Shown one piece after another: positions 18,388-27,439 of a DNA stretch of 54,799 nucleotides. Under the pieces are notes generated by a model. It was not told where the DNA came from, ran no database searches, and worked only from the letters and a program-made list of their open reading frames with translations. This DNA comes from Acidobacteriota bacterium (GTDB taxonomy: Bacteria; Acidobacteriota; Terriglobia; Bryobacterales; Bryobacteraceae): assembly GCA_026394075.1 (NCBI GenBank), contig JAPKYX010000204.1, forward strand, positions 1 through 54,799. The letters are read 5' to 3'. Positions within the stretch are counted from its first letter, which is position 1. Each line of letters opens with the position of its first letter. A program made the translations under genes and the position numbers.

Positions 18388-19056
18388 TTACGCTCCCAGG
18401 GTGGCGGGCAGGCGGGCTGCAAGCGTCAGCTTCTGCGTCAGCACCGGCTTGCGAAGCCCGGCCTCCAGCTCCATGCCTTCCAGCAGCGCGAACGGCGTCC
18501 GGCCTTGCCACACCGGGCTCTGCGGGGTCAGCTCAATCTGTCGCGCCGCACAGGCGCGAGCGAGTGACTGGGTGCCCAGCACGATCAACACCGTGGGCGT
18601 ATGCTCCACTGCCCGCTGGAACCGGTACCAGTGCGAGGTGGGGATGCGCTGGGTGGCCGTCACTGGAGCATCGGCCAGGTCCAGCACCACCAGGCCAAAG
18701 CCGCCCGCATGCAGAATCATGTCCGCTGCCCGCATGGCCTTGTCTACCTGGTGCGCGCACTGCACCCACAGCAGCTTGCCCAGATCAGCCTCCGCCAACC
18801 GGGCGGACTGCGGGTCAAAAGCGACGTGCGTATCGACGACGGCGCACACCTCGCCGCCGCGCGTCGCCGTCGCCAGCATGGACTGCATCACCGCCGTCCG
18901 CCCGGACGATGCCGCGCCCACAATCTCCGTGATCGCCCCGCGCGGCAACCCGGAAAGCAGCGGGTCCAAGGTGGTGTAGGGGAGCAGATCGGATGTGGGT
19001 TGCCGGAGGGGCAGGGGACGGGGGAGGTCGAGTTTTGCGGTCGCTTGTTTCGCCAT
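18388..19056 (-). CDS. imuA: ImuA/RecA-like mutasome protein
   Basis: A 222-aa RecA-fold ATPase-like protein, first gene of the imuA-imuB-dnaE2 operon. A Walker-A-like loop GAASSGRT (residues about 47-54) lacks the usual Lys. The Walker-B-like strand is GLVVLDLAD. In related bacteria ImuA supports DnaE2-dependent mutagenesis and is SOS controlled. Start ATG 19056 is chosen since it sits just before the conserved part; the longer in-frame extension to 19269 is not RecA-like. Upstream, GTTCGCC (19059-19065) and GGCGAAC (19103-19109) form an inverted pair, but the 37-nt spacing is too wide to call a LexA box. Confidence 0.85.
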   Translation of the reverse strand: MAKQATAKLDLPRPLPLRQPTSDLLPYTTLDPLLSGLPRGAITEIVGAASSGRTAVMQSMLATATRGGEVCAVVDTHVAFDPQSARLAEADLGKLLWVQCAHQVDKAMRAADMILHAGGFGLVVLDLADAPVTATQRIPTSHWYRFQRAVEHTPTVLIVLGTQSLARACAARQIELTPQSPVWQGRTPFALLEGMELEAGLRKPVLTQKLTLAARLPATLGA

Positions 19057-19354
19057 TTGTTCGCCTATGGAGATTGTAGCGTGCCGCAGGGAAGATGGCG
19101 TTGGCGAACTGGTGGTAAAAGGCGGACGGGAGCGTTTATGTCTGGCGAAGGGATTGAGAAGTTCGAGTTGAGGAAACAGACCCAGGTAAAATCCGCAGTT
19201 CCGGGTGAACAGCCGGGAAGCCTGATGCAACGCGTGTGCCCCGATCAGAAAATCTCCCCAAGAACTCACCAGTTGTCCTCCCTTCTGGTGTCAGCCATAC
19301 TTCACGAAAAGCTTATGATTGTATTGATTTTTAAAATGTTATAAAGTACCCGCC
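19057..19354. other. Divergent intergenic region imuA / receptor 1
   Basis: About 300 bp without a credible gene. It must hold the imuA promoter (leftward) and the promoter of the first receptor (rightward). A TATAAA at 19340-19345, 9 nt before ATG 19355, is a reasonable -10 for the receptor, with no good -35 and no Shine-Dalgarno sequence. No tRNA or long repeat was seen. Confidence 0.5.
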
Positions 19355-22300
19355 ATGAGGTCTCGCTTCGCAGCCCTGTTGCTCTTATCTTTCGGTGCCC
19401 TGTTCGCCCAATCCGAACGTGGCACCATCACTGGCACGGTTACGGATACTTCCGGGGCCGTCATCCCTGGTGCAAAGGTCATCATCACCAATACCCAAAC
19501 GGGTGTGGCGGTGAATGTCCCCAGCAATGAATCCGGCGACTACACGATTCCGCAACTCCAGGTCGGTACCTATTCGGTCCGCGTGGAAAAGGAAGGGTTC
19601 CGTCCCGCTTCCGTCACCGGACTCGTGTTGAATGCATCGGCCACCACCCGAGCGGACGCGGTGCTGGAAGTTGGCACCTCGACGCAGGCGATCGAAGTTT
19701 CGGCCGCTGGGTTAGCTCTGTCTACTGAGAACGCCAAATCCAGCGTCACCATCAACAACAAGCTGGTGGATGAACTGCCGCTGGTGGTGGGTGGCACGCT
19801 GCGCAGCCCGTTCAATCTGGCGGCGCTGACGCCGGAAGCCAAGAACGTGGGCGGCGACAACGGCTTTATCCTCGGCGGCGGCCAGGCGGCCGGTTACGGA
19901 ACCAACCTTGATGGTGTTTCGGCCAACACGACGCGCGCTTTGACGCAAAGCTGGGTAGCGGTGAATGCGCCTTCTATTGAAGCGATCACTGAGTTCACGG
20001 TGGATACCAATGGTTTCAAGGCCGAATTCGGCCAGGCCACGGGCGGCATCATGAGCTTTGCTTCGAAATCCGGCACCAACGACTTCCATGGCACGGCGTA
20101 TGAGTTTCTGCGCAACAACGTGATGGACGCCAACAACTTCTTCAACAATGCCCGCGGCATTGCCCGGCCCATCTACAAGCAACACGATTTCGGCGCCTCG
20201 GCCGGCGGCCCGGTATGGATCCCGAAGATCTACAACGGTCGCAACAAGACCTTCTTCTTCTTCAGCTACGAAGCGTTCCGCAATCGCGAAGGGGCCACTG
20301 GCGCGCAGCGCACGGTGCCCACGCCCGAGATGTATGGCGGCGACTTCCGCAACTGGGTGGACGGCACTGGCCGGCAGATCCCCATCTATAACCCGTTGAC
20401 CCAGACCGTGAACGCGGCCGGCCAGACCGTGCGCGACGTCTTCCCTAACAACCAGATTCCGGCCTCCAGCTTCGACCCGGAAATCGTTAAGGCACTCGGA
20501 GTGTTCCGCAGCGGCACGGTTCCGGTCCCGAACAATGGCTCGGTACCGGGCACGGTGGGTTATGTCCAGAACAACTTCCTGGTGACCGGCGGCAGCGTCG
20601 TCCGGCCCAACACCAAGATCAGCGTCAAGGGTGACCACGTCTTCAACGACAAGCACCGCATTTCAGGCTACTGGGGCTACAACCGGTCCTTTGAGAAGCC
20701 GGGTGCGCAGGGTCCGGCGGATCTGCCGGGCTTATTTGTGAATTACAACGACACCCGCCGTCCCTCCGACGTTTTCCGCGGTAGCTGGGATTGGAACATC
20801 TCGCCCACCGTCTTCAACCACTTCTATGGCGGCGGCAATAACTGGAAAGAGAATCACGATCCGCCCCAGGCGACCGTTCTCAGTGGCGTCAATTGGAAGG
20901 AACGCTTCTGCGCGATCAACGTGGCCGATTGCGCCCAGAACCTGGTGAACATGAACTTCTCCAACGGCTATAGCCAGTGGGGCGGCCGGGCCAACAACGG
21001 CTCAGAGAACTTCATCAAGCAGTTCGCTAACGACGTCACGATTATCAAAGGCAAGCACACCATCAAGTTTGGTGGTCAGGCGATGTATCAGTATTACAAC
21101 GGGTTTGGCCGTCAGTGCGTCTCCGGTTGCATGTCGTTCGACTTCAAGCACACAGGCCGCCCGGGCGATACCAACTTCACCACCGCCGGTGGCAGTCCGA
21201 TTGCTTCCATGCTGCTGGGCTACGCCAGCGACGGTGTCGCGGAGACGGTCCGCTACATTGGCCAGCAGTGGCCCTCCTATGCGGGCTTTGTGCAGACCGA
21301 CTGGCGCGTGAAGCCCAACTTGATGATCAACCTGGGCCTCCGTTGGGAGACCATGCTGCCGCCGACCGGTGAGAATGACCGGTGGAGCGATTTCTCCCCC
21401 ACTCGTCCCAACCCGCTGGCCGGCAACCTGAAGGGTGCGCTGATCTATGCCGGCACCGGCGAAGGCCGCGAAGGCACGCGCACACTGGCCGACAGCTACT
21501 TCAAGGCTTTTGGCCCACGGTTTGGGCTTGCCTACACCTACAAGGACAAGACCGTGATCCGCGCTTCGGCTGGCTTAAGCTACGGCAACATCACCACCGT
21601 TACGGGTTCCACCCATCAGCGCGGCTTCACACTGGGCCTTAGCTTCCCGGATAACAGCAACGGCATTACGCCCGCCTATCGCGTTCGCGACGGGCTTCCG
21701 GCCTGGTCCGCGCCGCCCTTTATCGACCCCAGCTTCGCCAACCGCGATGCCATGCCGTGGTGGCAGGGTCAAGAAGCGACTCGCCCGCCCGCCTTTGTCA
21801 CCTGGAATCTCTCCATCCAGCGTCAGTTGAGCCAGACGATGGTGTTTGAGACGTCCTACAACGCCTCGCTCGGCTCCGGCTTGCAGGCCGGCTTGCTGAA
21901 CTACAACCAACTGGACCCCAGCTTGCTGACTAAGTACGGCGCGACTTTGCTGAACTCCCGCTTTGATTCCCCGGCGGCCATTGCCGCGGGCATCACCGCA
22001 CCTTACCCGTCGTTCGGCCAAGCCCCCGGCTTGCGCGGGACCGGCGGCTGGGGCGCGCAGGCCACAGTGCGCCAAGCACTGCGTCCGTATCCGCAGTACA
22101 ACACGATTGACACAGGTTCCGGCGGTGGCGACCACTCCGGGCACTCCACTTATCACGCCTTCATGGTGCGCTTTGAGAAGCGTTACTCCAGTGGTCTGCA
22201 GTTCCAGACCTCGTACGTATTCTCAAAGATCCTGACCGATGCGGATAGCTACTGGATTGGTGGGCAGGCCATGGACCACTTCAACCGCGGACTCGAAAAG

Positions 22301-22891
22301 TCGGTCGGCCAGTTCAACGTGCCCCACAACTTCAAGATCGGCACGGTGTATGACCTGCCGTTCGGCAAGGGCCAGAAGTTCCTCAACAAGAGCAATGCCC
22401 TCAGCTATATCGTTGGCGGCTGGCGCGTGTCGGGCATCGCTTTCTACTCCAGCGGTCTGCCCATGGGGCTGGGCACCAGCAACAGCCTGCCGCTGTTCTC
22501 CGGTGGCCTGCGTCCCATCGTTTCCGGTTATGACGGCTGGCAGGGCGCGATCAAGGGCGACAAGTTCGACCCGTTCGTTGACCGTTTCGTGCAACCGGCC
22601 AGCTTCTTCCCGGCGCAACCGGCCAACACGTTTGGCAACCAGACCCGCTATAACCCCAAGTTCAGCCAGTTTGGTAACTACAACGAGAACATCTCGATCG
22701 CCAAATCGTTCCCGCTGAAGGAAAAGATCCGCCTGGACTTCCGCGCCGAGATGTTCAACGCCTTCAACCGGGTCCGCTTTGGCACGGGCAGCCTGCAGAT
22801 CCAGAGCAACCAGTTCGGCCAACTCACCGGCTCCGGCGACCTTTTGAACTCGCCCCGCCAAATGCAGATGGCGCTGAAACTGTACTTCTAG
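19355..22891 (+). CDS. Oar-like TonB-dependent outer-membrane receptor 1
   Basis: A 1178-aa outer-membrane protein. Signal peptide residues 1-18, then a carboxypeptidase-regulatory (CarboxypepD_reg) beta-sandwich at about 22-105 (GTVTDTSGAVIPGAKV, ESGDYTIPQLQVGTYSVRVE). A plug-like region follows at about 115-235, and then a long beta-barrel ending in ALKLYF, whose terminal Phe is the usual outer-membrane assembly signal. This is the receptor architecture expanded in Acidobacteriota and thought to import oligomers or bind proteins; the ligand is unknown and no SusD partner is present. It shares many blocks with the next gene, including YKQHDFG, WIPKIYNG, AGTGEGREG, KRYSSGL and FSKILTDAD. No clear ribosome-binding site precedes ATG. 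Confidence 0.9.
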   Translation: MRSRFAALLLLSFGALFAQSERGTITGTVTDTSGAVIPGAKVIITNTQTGVAVNVPSNESGDYTIPQLQVGTYSVRVEKEGFRPASVTGLVLNASATTRADAVLEVGTSTQAIEVSAAGLALSTENAKSSVTINNKLVDELPLVVGGTLRSPFNLAALTPEAKNVGGDNGFILGGGQAAGYGTNLDGVSANTTRALTQSWVAVNAPSIEAITEFTVDTNGFKAEFGQATGGIMSFASKSGTNDFHGTAYEFLRNNVMDANNFFNNARGIARPIYKQHDFGASAGGPVWIPKIYNGRNKTFFFFSYEAFRNREGATGAQRTVPTPEMYGGDFRNWVDGTGRQIPIYNPLTQTVNAAGQTVRDVFPNNQIPASSFDPEIVKALGVFRSGTVPVPNNGSVPGTVGYVQNNFLVTGGSVVRPNTKISVKGDHVFNDKHRISGYWGYNRSFEKPGAQGPADLPGLFVNYNDTRRPSDVFRGSWDWNISPTVFNHFYGGGNNWKENHDPPQATVLSGVNWKERFCAINVADCAQNLVNMNFSNGYSQWGGRANNGSENFIKQFANDVTIIKGKHTIKFGGQAMYQYYNGFGRQCVSGCMSFDFKHTGRPGDTNFTTAGGSPIASMLLGYASDGVAETVRYIGQQWPSYAGFVQTDWRVKPNLMINLGLRWETMLPPTGENDRWSDFSPTRPNPLAGNLKGALIYAGTGEGREGTRTLADSYFKAFGPRFGLAYTYKDKTVIRASAGLSYGNITTVTGSTHQRGFTLGLSFPDNSNGITPAYRVRDGLPAWSAPPFIDPSFANRDAMPWWQGQEATRPPAFVTWNLSIQRQLSQTMVFETSYNASLGSGLQAGLLNYNQLDPSLLTKYGATLLNSRFDSPAAIAAGITAPYPSFGQAPGLRGTGGWGAQATVRQALRPYPQYNTIDTGSGGGDHSGHSTYHAFMVRFEKRYSSGLQFQTSYVFSKILTDADSYWIGGQAMDHFNRGLEKSVGQFNVPHNFKIGTVYDLPFGKGQKFLNKSNALSYIVGGWRVSGIAFYSSGLPMGLGTSNSLPLFSGGLRPIVSGYDGWQGAIKGDKFDPFVDRFVQPASFFPAQPANTFGNQTRYNPKFSQFGNYNENISIAKSFPLKEKIRLDFRAEMFNAFNRVRFGTGSLQIQSNQFGQLTGSGDLLNSPRQMQMALKLYF

Positions 22892-22915
22892 CCGCCTTCC
22901 ATTACACGCTTGAAT

Positions 22916-22947
22916 GGGGCTTCTTCCTTCGGGAAGAGGCCCCTTTT
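22916..22947 (+). terminator. UUCG-loop rho-independent terminator
   Basis: Arms 22916-22927 and 22932-22943 pair over 12 bp (one G-U) around a TTCG loop, then TTTT. It lies 24 nt after the receptor stop and is nearly the same as the terminator at 26551. Confidence 0.9.
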
Positions 22948-23054
22948 CCATTTCTCCTATCGATTCCGCCTTCCGTCCGTAGCGCCCCTCCCTGGCACCA
23001 GGCCCCGCAACATGTGATATGTTTTTGGCCAGATTGCTTTGCCAAGGAGTTTTT

Positions 23055-26000
23055 ATGAAGTCCAGATTAATTCTGCTGGCCGCCACTGCCTGCGCGTTGC
23101 TGAACGCCCAACAGGACCGCGGCCTGATCACCGGCGTGGTCAAAGATTCGACCGGCGCCATCATTCCCGATGCGGCGATCACCGCGACGCGCACCGAAAC
23201 CAATGCCATCACCAAGGTCAGCTCCGCTTCTTCAGGCGACTACACACTGCCCTCGCTTGAAATCGGCACCTATACCGTGCGCGTCGAAAAGCAGGGCTTC
23301 AAGGCCGCCATCGCCAAGGACATCATCGTCTCCGCCTCCGGTACCGCCCGTCTCGACATAACGCTGGAAGTCGGCACGACGCAGCAGGCCATCGAAGTGA
23401 CCGCGGCCGGTGTGCAGGTGCAAACCGAGAACGCACGCATCCAGACCGCCGTCGCCAACCGGCTGGTGGACCAGTTGCCGCTGGTTGTCGGCGGTCAGCT
23501 CCGTTCGCCCTTTGATCTTGCCCTGTTGGCACCGGAAGTGAAGGCTCCCAATGACGGCAACAACAACTTCTCGATCGGCGGCGGTCAGGCGGCCACCTAC
23601 GGCGTTTCACTGGACGGCGTTTCTTCAAACACCGGGCGCGCTCTCCAAACGCAATGGGCGGCGATGAATACGCCCTCGCTCGACGCGATCAGCGAGTTCA
23701 CCGTGGATTCCAATGGCTTCAAGGCCGAGTACGGCCGTGCCCAGGGCGGCCAGATGAGCTTCGTCTCGAAATCCGGCACCAATGAGTTCCACGGCAATCT
23801 GTTTGAGTTCCTGCGCAACGACGCGCTGGACGCGGGCTTCTACAATAAGGCCACGAAGAAGCCTGTCTATAAGCAGCACGATTTCGGCGGCACCTTTGGC
23901 GGCCCCATCTGGATCCCGAAGATCTACAACGGCAAGAATAAGTCGTTCTTCTTTGTCTCCTACGAAGGCTTCCGCAACCGCGAAGGCGCGAACCCCAGCT
24001 TCCTGTCGGTGGCTCCCCGGGAGTTCTACGACGGCAACTTCACCAACTGGGTGGACAACAACAACAACCGCATCGCGATTTTCGACCCCACCACCGGCGG
24101 CTCCGGCACCCGGTCGCCCTTTCCGAACAACCAGATTCCGGCGGCACGCTTTGACAGCATCTTCCGGGCGATGAGCCCCATTGGGCAGACCGCCTTGCCC
24201 AACGTTGCTGGCATCACACCGGGCACGTCGGCTTATGTGCGCAATAACTTCATCCAGACGGGCACCCAGGTGGCGCCGTGGGATAAGTTCAGCATCCGTG
24301 GCGATCACAACTTTAACGAGAAGCACCGCATGAGCTTCTATTATTCGGACAACAAGCGCTCCAGTGCGCCCGGTGCGGCGGGTCCGATTGGCCTGCCGGG
24401 TTTTCTGAATGGCAACAACTACAACAACACCACCAGCAAGCAGTACCGCATCAGCTGGGATTGGACGATCAGCTCCAACAAGATCAACCGCTTCTTTGCC
24501 GGTGGCAATGACTGGCGCGAGATCAACCGGGCGTTGGCGGTGGGCGCGCGGCCCTGGAAAGATACCGTTTGTCTGGGCAACGTGCCGGATTGCAACAACA
24601 ACCTGCTGAATGTCTCGCTGGCGGATTTCACGGGCTGGGGCGGCCCCTCCGACAATGGCTCCGACAACGCCGTCTACTCGTTCAATGACGACTTTAGCTG
24701 GATCAAAGGCAAGCACAGCTTCAAGATGGGCGGCCTGTATGAGATGGTGAACTACAGCGGCTTCGGCCAGCAGAACATCATGGGTCAGGCGTCATTCAAC
24801 CGCCGCGTGACGGGGCAGTTGGGTGACTTGGCGAACTTGACCGGATCGGGCTTTGCCAGCTTCATGCTGGGCGGTGCGGTGACCGGCAACATCCATACAC
24901 CGCGCTATGTCGCCCAGCGGTTCCCCTATTACGGCGGCTACTTCCAGGATGACTGGCGTGTCAACCAGAAGTTGACCATCAACTATGGCATCCGTTATGA
25001 CGTCAATGTCTCGCCGTTTTCCGCCGACGATCAGTTCAGCGATTTCAACCCCACGCGCCCCAATCCGGGTGCCAACGGACGTCCGGGCGCACTTGTTTTC
25101 GCGGGCACGGGCGAAGGCCGCGAAGGGCGCCGCCGCTTGGTGGATACCTGGTACGGTGGCTGGGGACCGCGCCTGTCGCTGGCCTATAGCTTGAACGACA
25201 AGACGGTCATCCGCGCTGGCGCAGCGCGCACTTTCGGGGCCGTTCGCGCCGTCGGTGGCTCCACTCACTTCCAGGGATTCGTGCAGATCTACGACACCCC
25301 GCAGGTGGACCCGCAGGGCTTCAACCCCACGTTCCAGCTGCAGAACGGCTTCCCGGCTTGGCCTAAGCCGCCGTTCCTGGTACCGGATTTCAATAACTAC
25401 AACTCGCAGCCCTGGTGGCAAGGCAATGAAGTCAGCCGGGCACCGGAGAACCTGACTTACACCTTCAATCTCCAGCGTCAGATCAACAAAGACACGGTAC
25501 TGGAAGTGGGCTACAACTATGTGCGCGGCACGAACCTGCAGGCCGGCCTGTTGAACTACAACCAGCTGAACCTGGCGTCGCTGCCGGCGAACTTAAGCCC
25601 CTTCACCGCGGCGGGCCGGACGCTGTTGAATTCGCCGATCAGTTCGCCTGCGGCCCAGGCGGCGGGCCTCACGAAGCCCTTTGCCAGCTTCCGCGACAAC
25701 CTGAGTGTGGCGTGGTCGCGGCGGCCGTTCCCGCAGTACAGCACCATCGACACGGCCGGTGGCAATGGCGACCGCAGCGGATCGTCCAAGTATCATGCCT
25801 TTGTCCTGAAACTCGAAAAGCGTTACTCGAGCGGGCTGACCTTCCTCACCAGCTACGTGTTCTCGAAGATCCTCACCGATGCGGATTCGGCCTGGGTTGG
25901 TGGCGCGGCGATGGACCAGAACAACCGCTCGCTGGAATACTCAATCGGCCAGCTGGACCAGACGCACAACCTGAAGTTCAGCTACGTCTATGAGCTGCCG

Positions 26001-26525
26001 TTCGGCAAGGGGCGCAAGTACATGAACGCCGGCGGCTTCAGCAATGTCGTGCTGGGTGGTTGGCGGCTGGGCGGCGTGCAGGTGTACAGCTCCGGCACTC
26101 CCGTCGGCATCGGCACCACGGTCAGCTTCCCCTACTTTGGCGGAGCCAACCGGCCCACTGTTTCCAGCTACGAAGGTTGGCGGACCAATCCGGCCGGTGA
26201 TCGGTTTGATCCCTTCAAGGAGACCTACATCAGCCGCGCCGCGTTCCCGGACCAGCCGACTGACCGGTTGGGCAACATGACCCGCTTCAATCCCAACTTC
26301 CGGTTCCTGCCGAACCTGAGCGAGAACTTCTCCATCGCCAAGGACTTCAACTTCACCGAGAAGATTCGCTTCAACCTCCGCGGCGAAGCTTTCAATGCCT
26401 TCAACCGCGTATTGTGGGGCGGCGTCGGTGGAGCCCAGACTTTGCAGGACCCCAACTTCGGCATCTGGCGCAACCAGATCAACCAGCCGCGTCGCTTGCA
26501 GATTGCTTTGAAGCTCTACTTCTAA
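23055..26525 (+). CDS. Oar-like TonB-dependent outer-membrane receptor 2
   Basis: A 1156-aa paralogue of the preceding receptor with the same order: signal peptide (MKSRLILLAATACALLNAQ), CarboxypepD_reg domain (GVVKDSTGAIIPDAAI, SSGDYTLPSLEIGTYTVRVE), plug region, and barrel ending ALKLYF. ATG 23055 is chosen because AAGGAG lies at 23044-23049 and the signal peptide begins there; an in-frame ATG at 23019 adds 12 residues before it. Blocks shared with receptor 1 run through the whole length, so the pair arose by duplication. The loops between shared blocks differ most, consistent with different ligands. Each gene has its own terminator, so they may be separately expressed. Confidence 0.9.
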   Translation: MKSRLILLAATACALLNAQQDRGLITGVVKDSTGAIIPDAAITATRTETNAITKVSSASSGDYTLPSLEIGTYTVRVEKQGFKAAIAKDIIVSASGTARLDITLEVGTTQQAIEVTAAGVQVQTENARIQTAVANRLVDQLPLVVGGQLRSPFDLALLAPEVKAPNDGNNNFSIGGGQAATYGVSLDGVSSNTGRALQTQWAAMNTPSLDAISEFTVDSNGFKAEYGRAQGGQMSFVSKSGTNEFHGNLFEFLRNDALDAGFYNKATKKPVYKQHDFGGTFGGPIWIPKIYNGKNKSFFFVSYEGFRNREGANPSFLSVAPREFYDGNFTNWVDNNNNRIAIFDPTTGGSGTRSPFPNNQIPAARFDSIFRAMSPIGQTALPNVAGITPGTSAYVRNNFIQTGTQVAPWDKFSIRGDHNFNEKHRMSFYYSDNKRSSAPGAAGPIGLPGFLNGNNYNNTTSKQYRISWDWTISSNKINRFFAGGNDWREINRALAVGARPWKDTVCLGNVPDCNNNLLNVSLADFTGWGGPSDNGSDNAVYSFNDDFSWIKGKHSFKMGGLYEMVNYSGFGQQNIMGQASFNRRVTGQLGDLANLTGSGFASFMLGGAVTGNIHTPRYVAQRFPYYGGYFQDDWRVNQKLTINYGIRYDVNVSPFSADDQFSDFNPTRPNPGANGRPGALVFAGTGEGREGRRRLVDTWYGGWGPRLSLAYSLNDKTVIRAGAARTFGAVRAVGGSTHFQGFVQIYDTPQVDPQGFNPTFQLQNGFPAWPKPPFLVPDFNNYNSQPWWQGNEVSRAPENLTYTFNLQRQINKDTVLEVGYNYVRGTNLQAGLLNYNQLNLASLPANLSPFTAAGRTLLNSPISSPAAQAAGLTKPFASFRDNLSVAWSRRPFPQYSTIDTAGGNGDRSGSSKYHAFVLKLEKRYSSGLTFLTSYVFSKILTDADSAWVGGAAMDQNNRSLEYSIGQLDQTHNLKFSYVYELPFGKGRKYMNAGGFSNVVLGGWRLGGVQVYSSGTPVGIGTTVSFPYFGGANRPTVSSYEGWRTNPAGDRFDPFKETYISRAAFPDQPTDRLGNMTRFNPNFRFLPNLSENFSIAKDFNFTEKIRFNLRGEAFNAFNRVLWGGVGGAQTLQDPNFGIWRNQINQPRRLQIALKLYF

Positions 26526-26550
26526 GCGCCGCAACTTTGGTTCGTGGGCC

Positions 26551-26590
26551 AGGGCTTCTTCCTTCGGGAAGAGGCCCTTTGGCTTTTTTG
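26551..26590 (+). terminator. UUCG-loop rho-independent terminator
   Basis: Arms 26551-26562 and 26567-26578 pair over 12 bp (one G-U) around TTCG, followed by a T-rich stretch to about 26590. The core GGGCTTCTTCC-TTCG-GGAAGAGGCCC is shared with the terminator at 22916. Confidence 0.9.
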
Positions 26591-26650
26591 GGGTACCTTC
26601 GGTGTCAGTGTCCATCGTGAAGTCCAGCACACCAACTGGTGAGGCCCATT

Positions 26651-26693
26651 AACCTACTTGCCAAATAGAACCTGAATAGGGCAATATGGGTTC
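26651..26693 (+). promoter_or_regulatory. Candidate promoter and MqsA operator of mqsRA
   Basis: Two AACCT boxes (26651-26655 and 26669-26673) lie before mqsR; the second is followed by AGG (26678-26680) in an imperfect inverted repeat. Known MqsA operators are AACCT-spacer-AGGTT palindromes. TTGCCA (26658-26663) and CAATAT (26682-26687), spaced by 18 nt, could be -35 and -10, with the second box in the spacer, a position that would allow repression. The -10 ends 6 nt before the GTG start. Confidence 0.55.
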
Positions 26694-26990
26694 GTGGAGA
26701 AGCGGACGCCCCACTGTGCCTTGGCGCTCGTGAAAACATTGGTTGCGGCGGGCAAAGTGCGCACCACCTTTTCGGCGCTCGCCGGCGGCGCGGCCTTGGG
26801 ATTCGGCTTTGAGGAGATCGTCGGCGTCGTCCTGGCGCTTACACCAAGGGCCTTCTACAAAAGCATGACGACGCATGCCGATCACCGCATTTGGCAAGAT
26901 GTCTACCGGCCCAAGACGCCGGCCGGTGAGGTGTATCTGAAGTTGACGGTCCTTGAAGACGTGTTGATCGTGTCGTTCAAGGAGTTGTGA
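26694..26990 (+). CDS. mqsR: MqsR, type II toxin mRNA interferase
   Basis: MqsR is a ribosome-independent RNase of the RelE fold (GCU-preferring in E. coli), held inactive by MqsA. At 98 aa it has the same length as the E. coli protein, and the proposed active-site residues fall at the same numbers: Lys56 (FYKSMTT), Gln68 (IWQDVYRP), Tyr81 (EVYLK) and Lys96 (VSFKEL). The N-terminus EKRTPH also matches, which decides the GTG at 26694 as start although no Shine-Dalgarno sequence precedes it. Toxin-first order, with mqsA following closely, is the standard arrangement. Confidence 0.95.
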   Translation: MEKRTPHCALALVKTLVAAGKVRTTFSALAGGAALGFGFEEIVGVVLALTPRAFYKSMTTHADHRIWQDVYRPKTPAGEVYLKLTVLEDVLIVSFKEL

Positions 26991-27006
26991 GATGAGGAGC
27001 TATGGC

Positions 27007-27411
27007 ATGAAATGTCCATCCTGCGCTGAGGCGAAGCTGGTGCGTGACACCCGTGACCTCCCCTACGTCTACAAAGGTGAGGCAACTACCATACCGGCCG
27101 TACGCGGTGAGTTCTGTCCGGCCTGCGGGGAAAGCGTCCTCACCGCGGCCGAATCGAAACGAGTCAGCGCCGCGATGCTGGAGTTCAACAAACAGGTGAA
27201 CGCCTCCATCGTCGAACCTGGCTTCATCGCGCGGGTCCGCAAGAAACTCGCGCTTGACCAGCGAGAGGCGGCCGCGATCTTCGGAGGCGGTGCCAATGCG
27301 TTTTCGCGCTACGAAAACGGCAAGACCAAGCCGCCACTCGCGTTAGTGAAGCTACTCCGGGTGCTCGACCGGCACCCGAATCTACTGAACGAGGTCCGGG
27401 CCGGGCAATAG
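27007..27411 (+). CDS. mqsA: MqsA, antitoxin and autorepressor
   Basis: A 134-aa two-domain antitoxin. The N-terminal zinc domain has Cys3, Cys6, Cys37 and Cys40 (KCPSC, EFCPACG), the same numbering as E. coli MqsA. The C-terminal HTH-XRE domain contains IFGGGANAFSRYENG, with Asn97 and Arg101 at the positions used for operator contact in E. coli. The start at 27007 is set by AGGAG at 26995-26999 and by the canonical MKCP N-terminus; an in-frame ATG at 26992 would add five residues. It starts 16 nt after the mqsR stop. Expected to bind MqsR and the AACCT-type operator upstream. Confidence 0.95.
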   Translation: MKCPSCAEAKLVRDTRDLPYVYKGEATTIPAVRGEFCPACGESVLTAAESKRVSAAMLEFNKQVNASIVEPGFIARVRKKLALDQREAAAIFGGGANAFSRYENGKTKPPLALVKLLRVLDRHPNLLNEVRAGQ

Positions 27412-27439
27412 GCGGGCCAAAGCGCGGCGACTACGCCGG

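Noticed and set aside
19059-19109. GTTCGCC ... GGCGAAC as a LexA (SOS) box before imuA
   Set aside because: The two halves are separated by 37 nt, far more than any LexA site, and no second copy exists in the window to compare.
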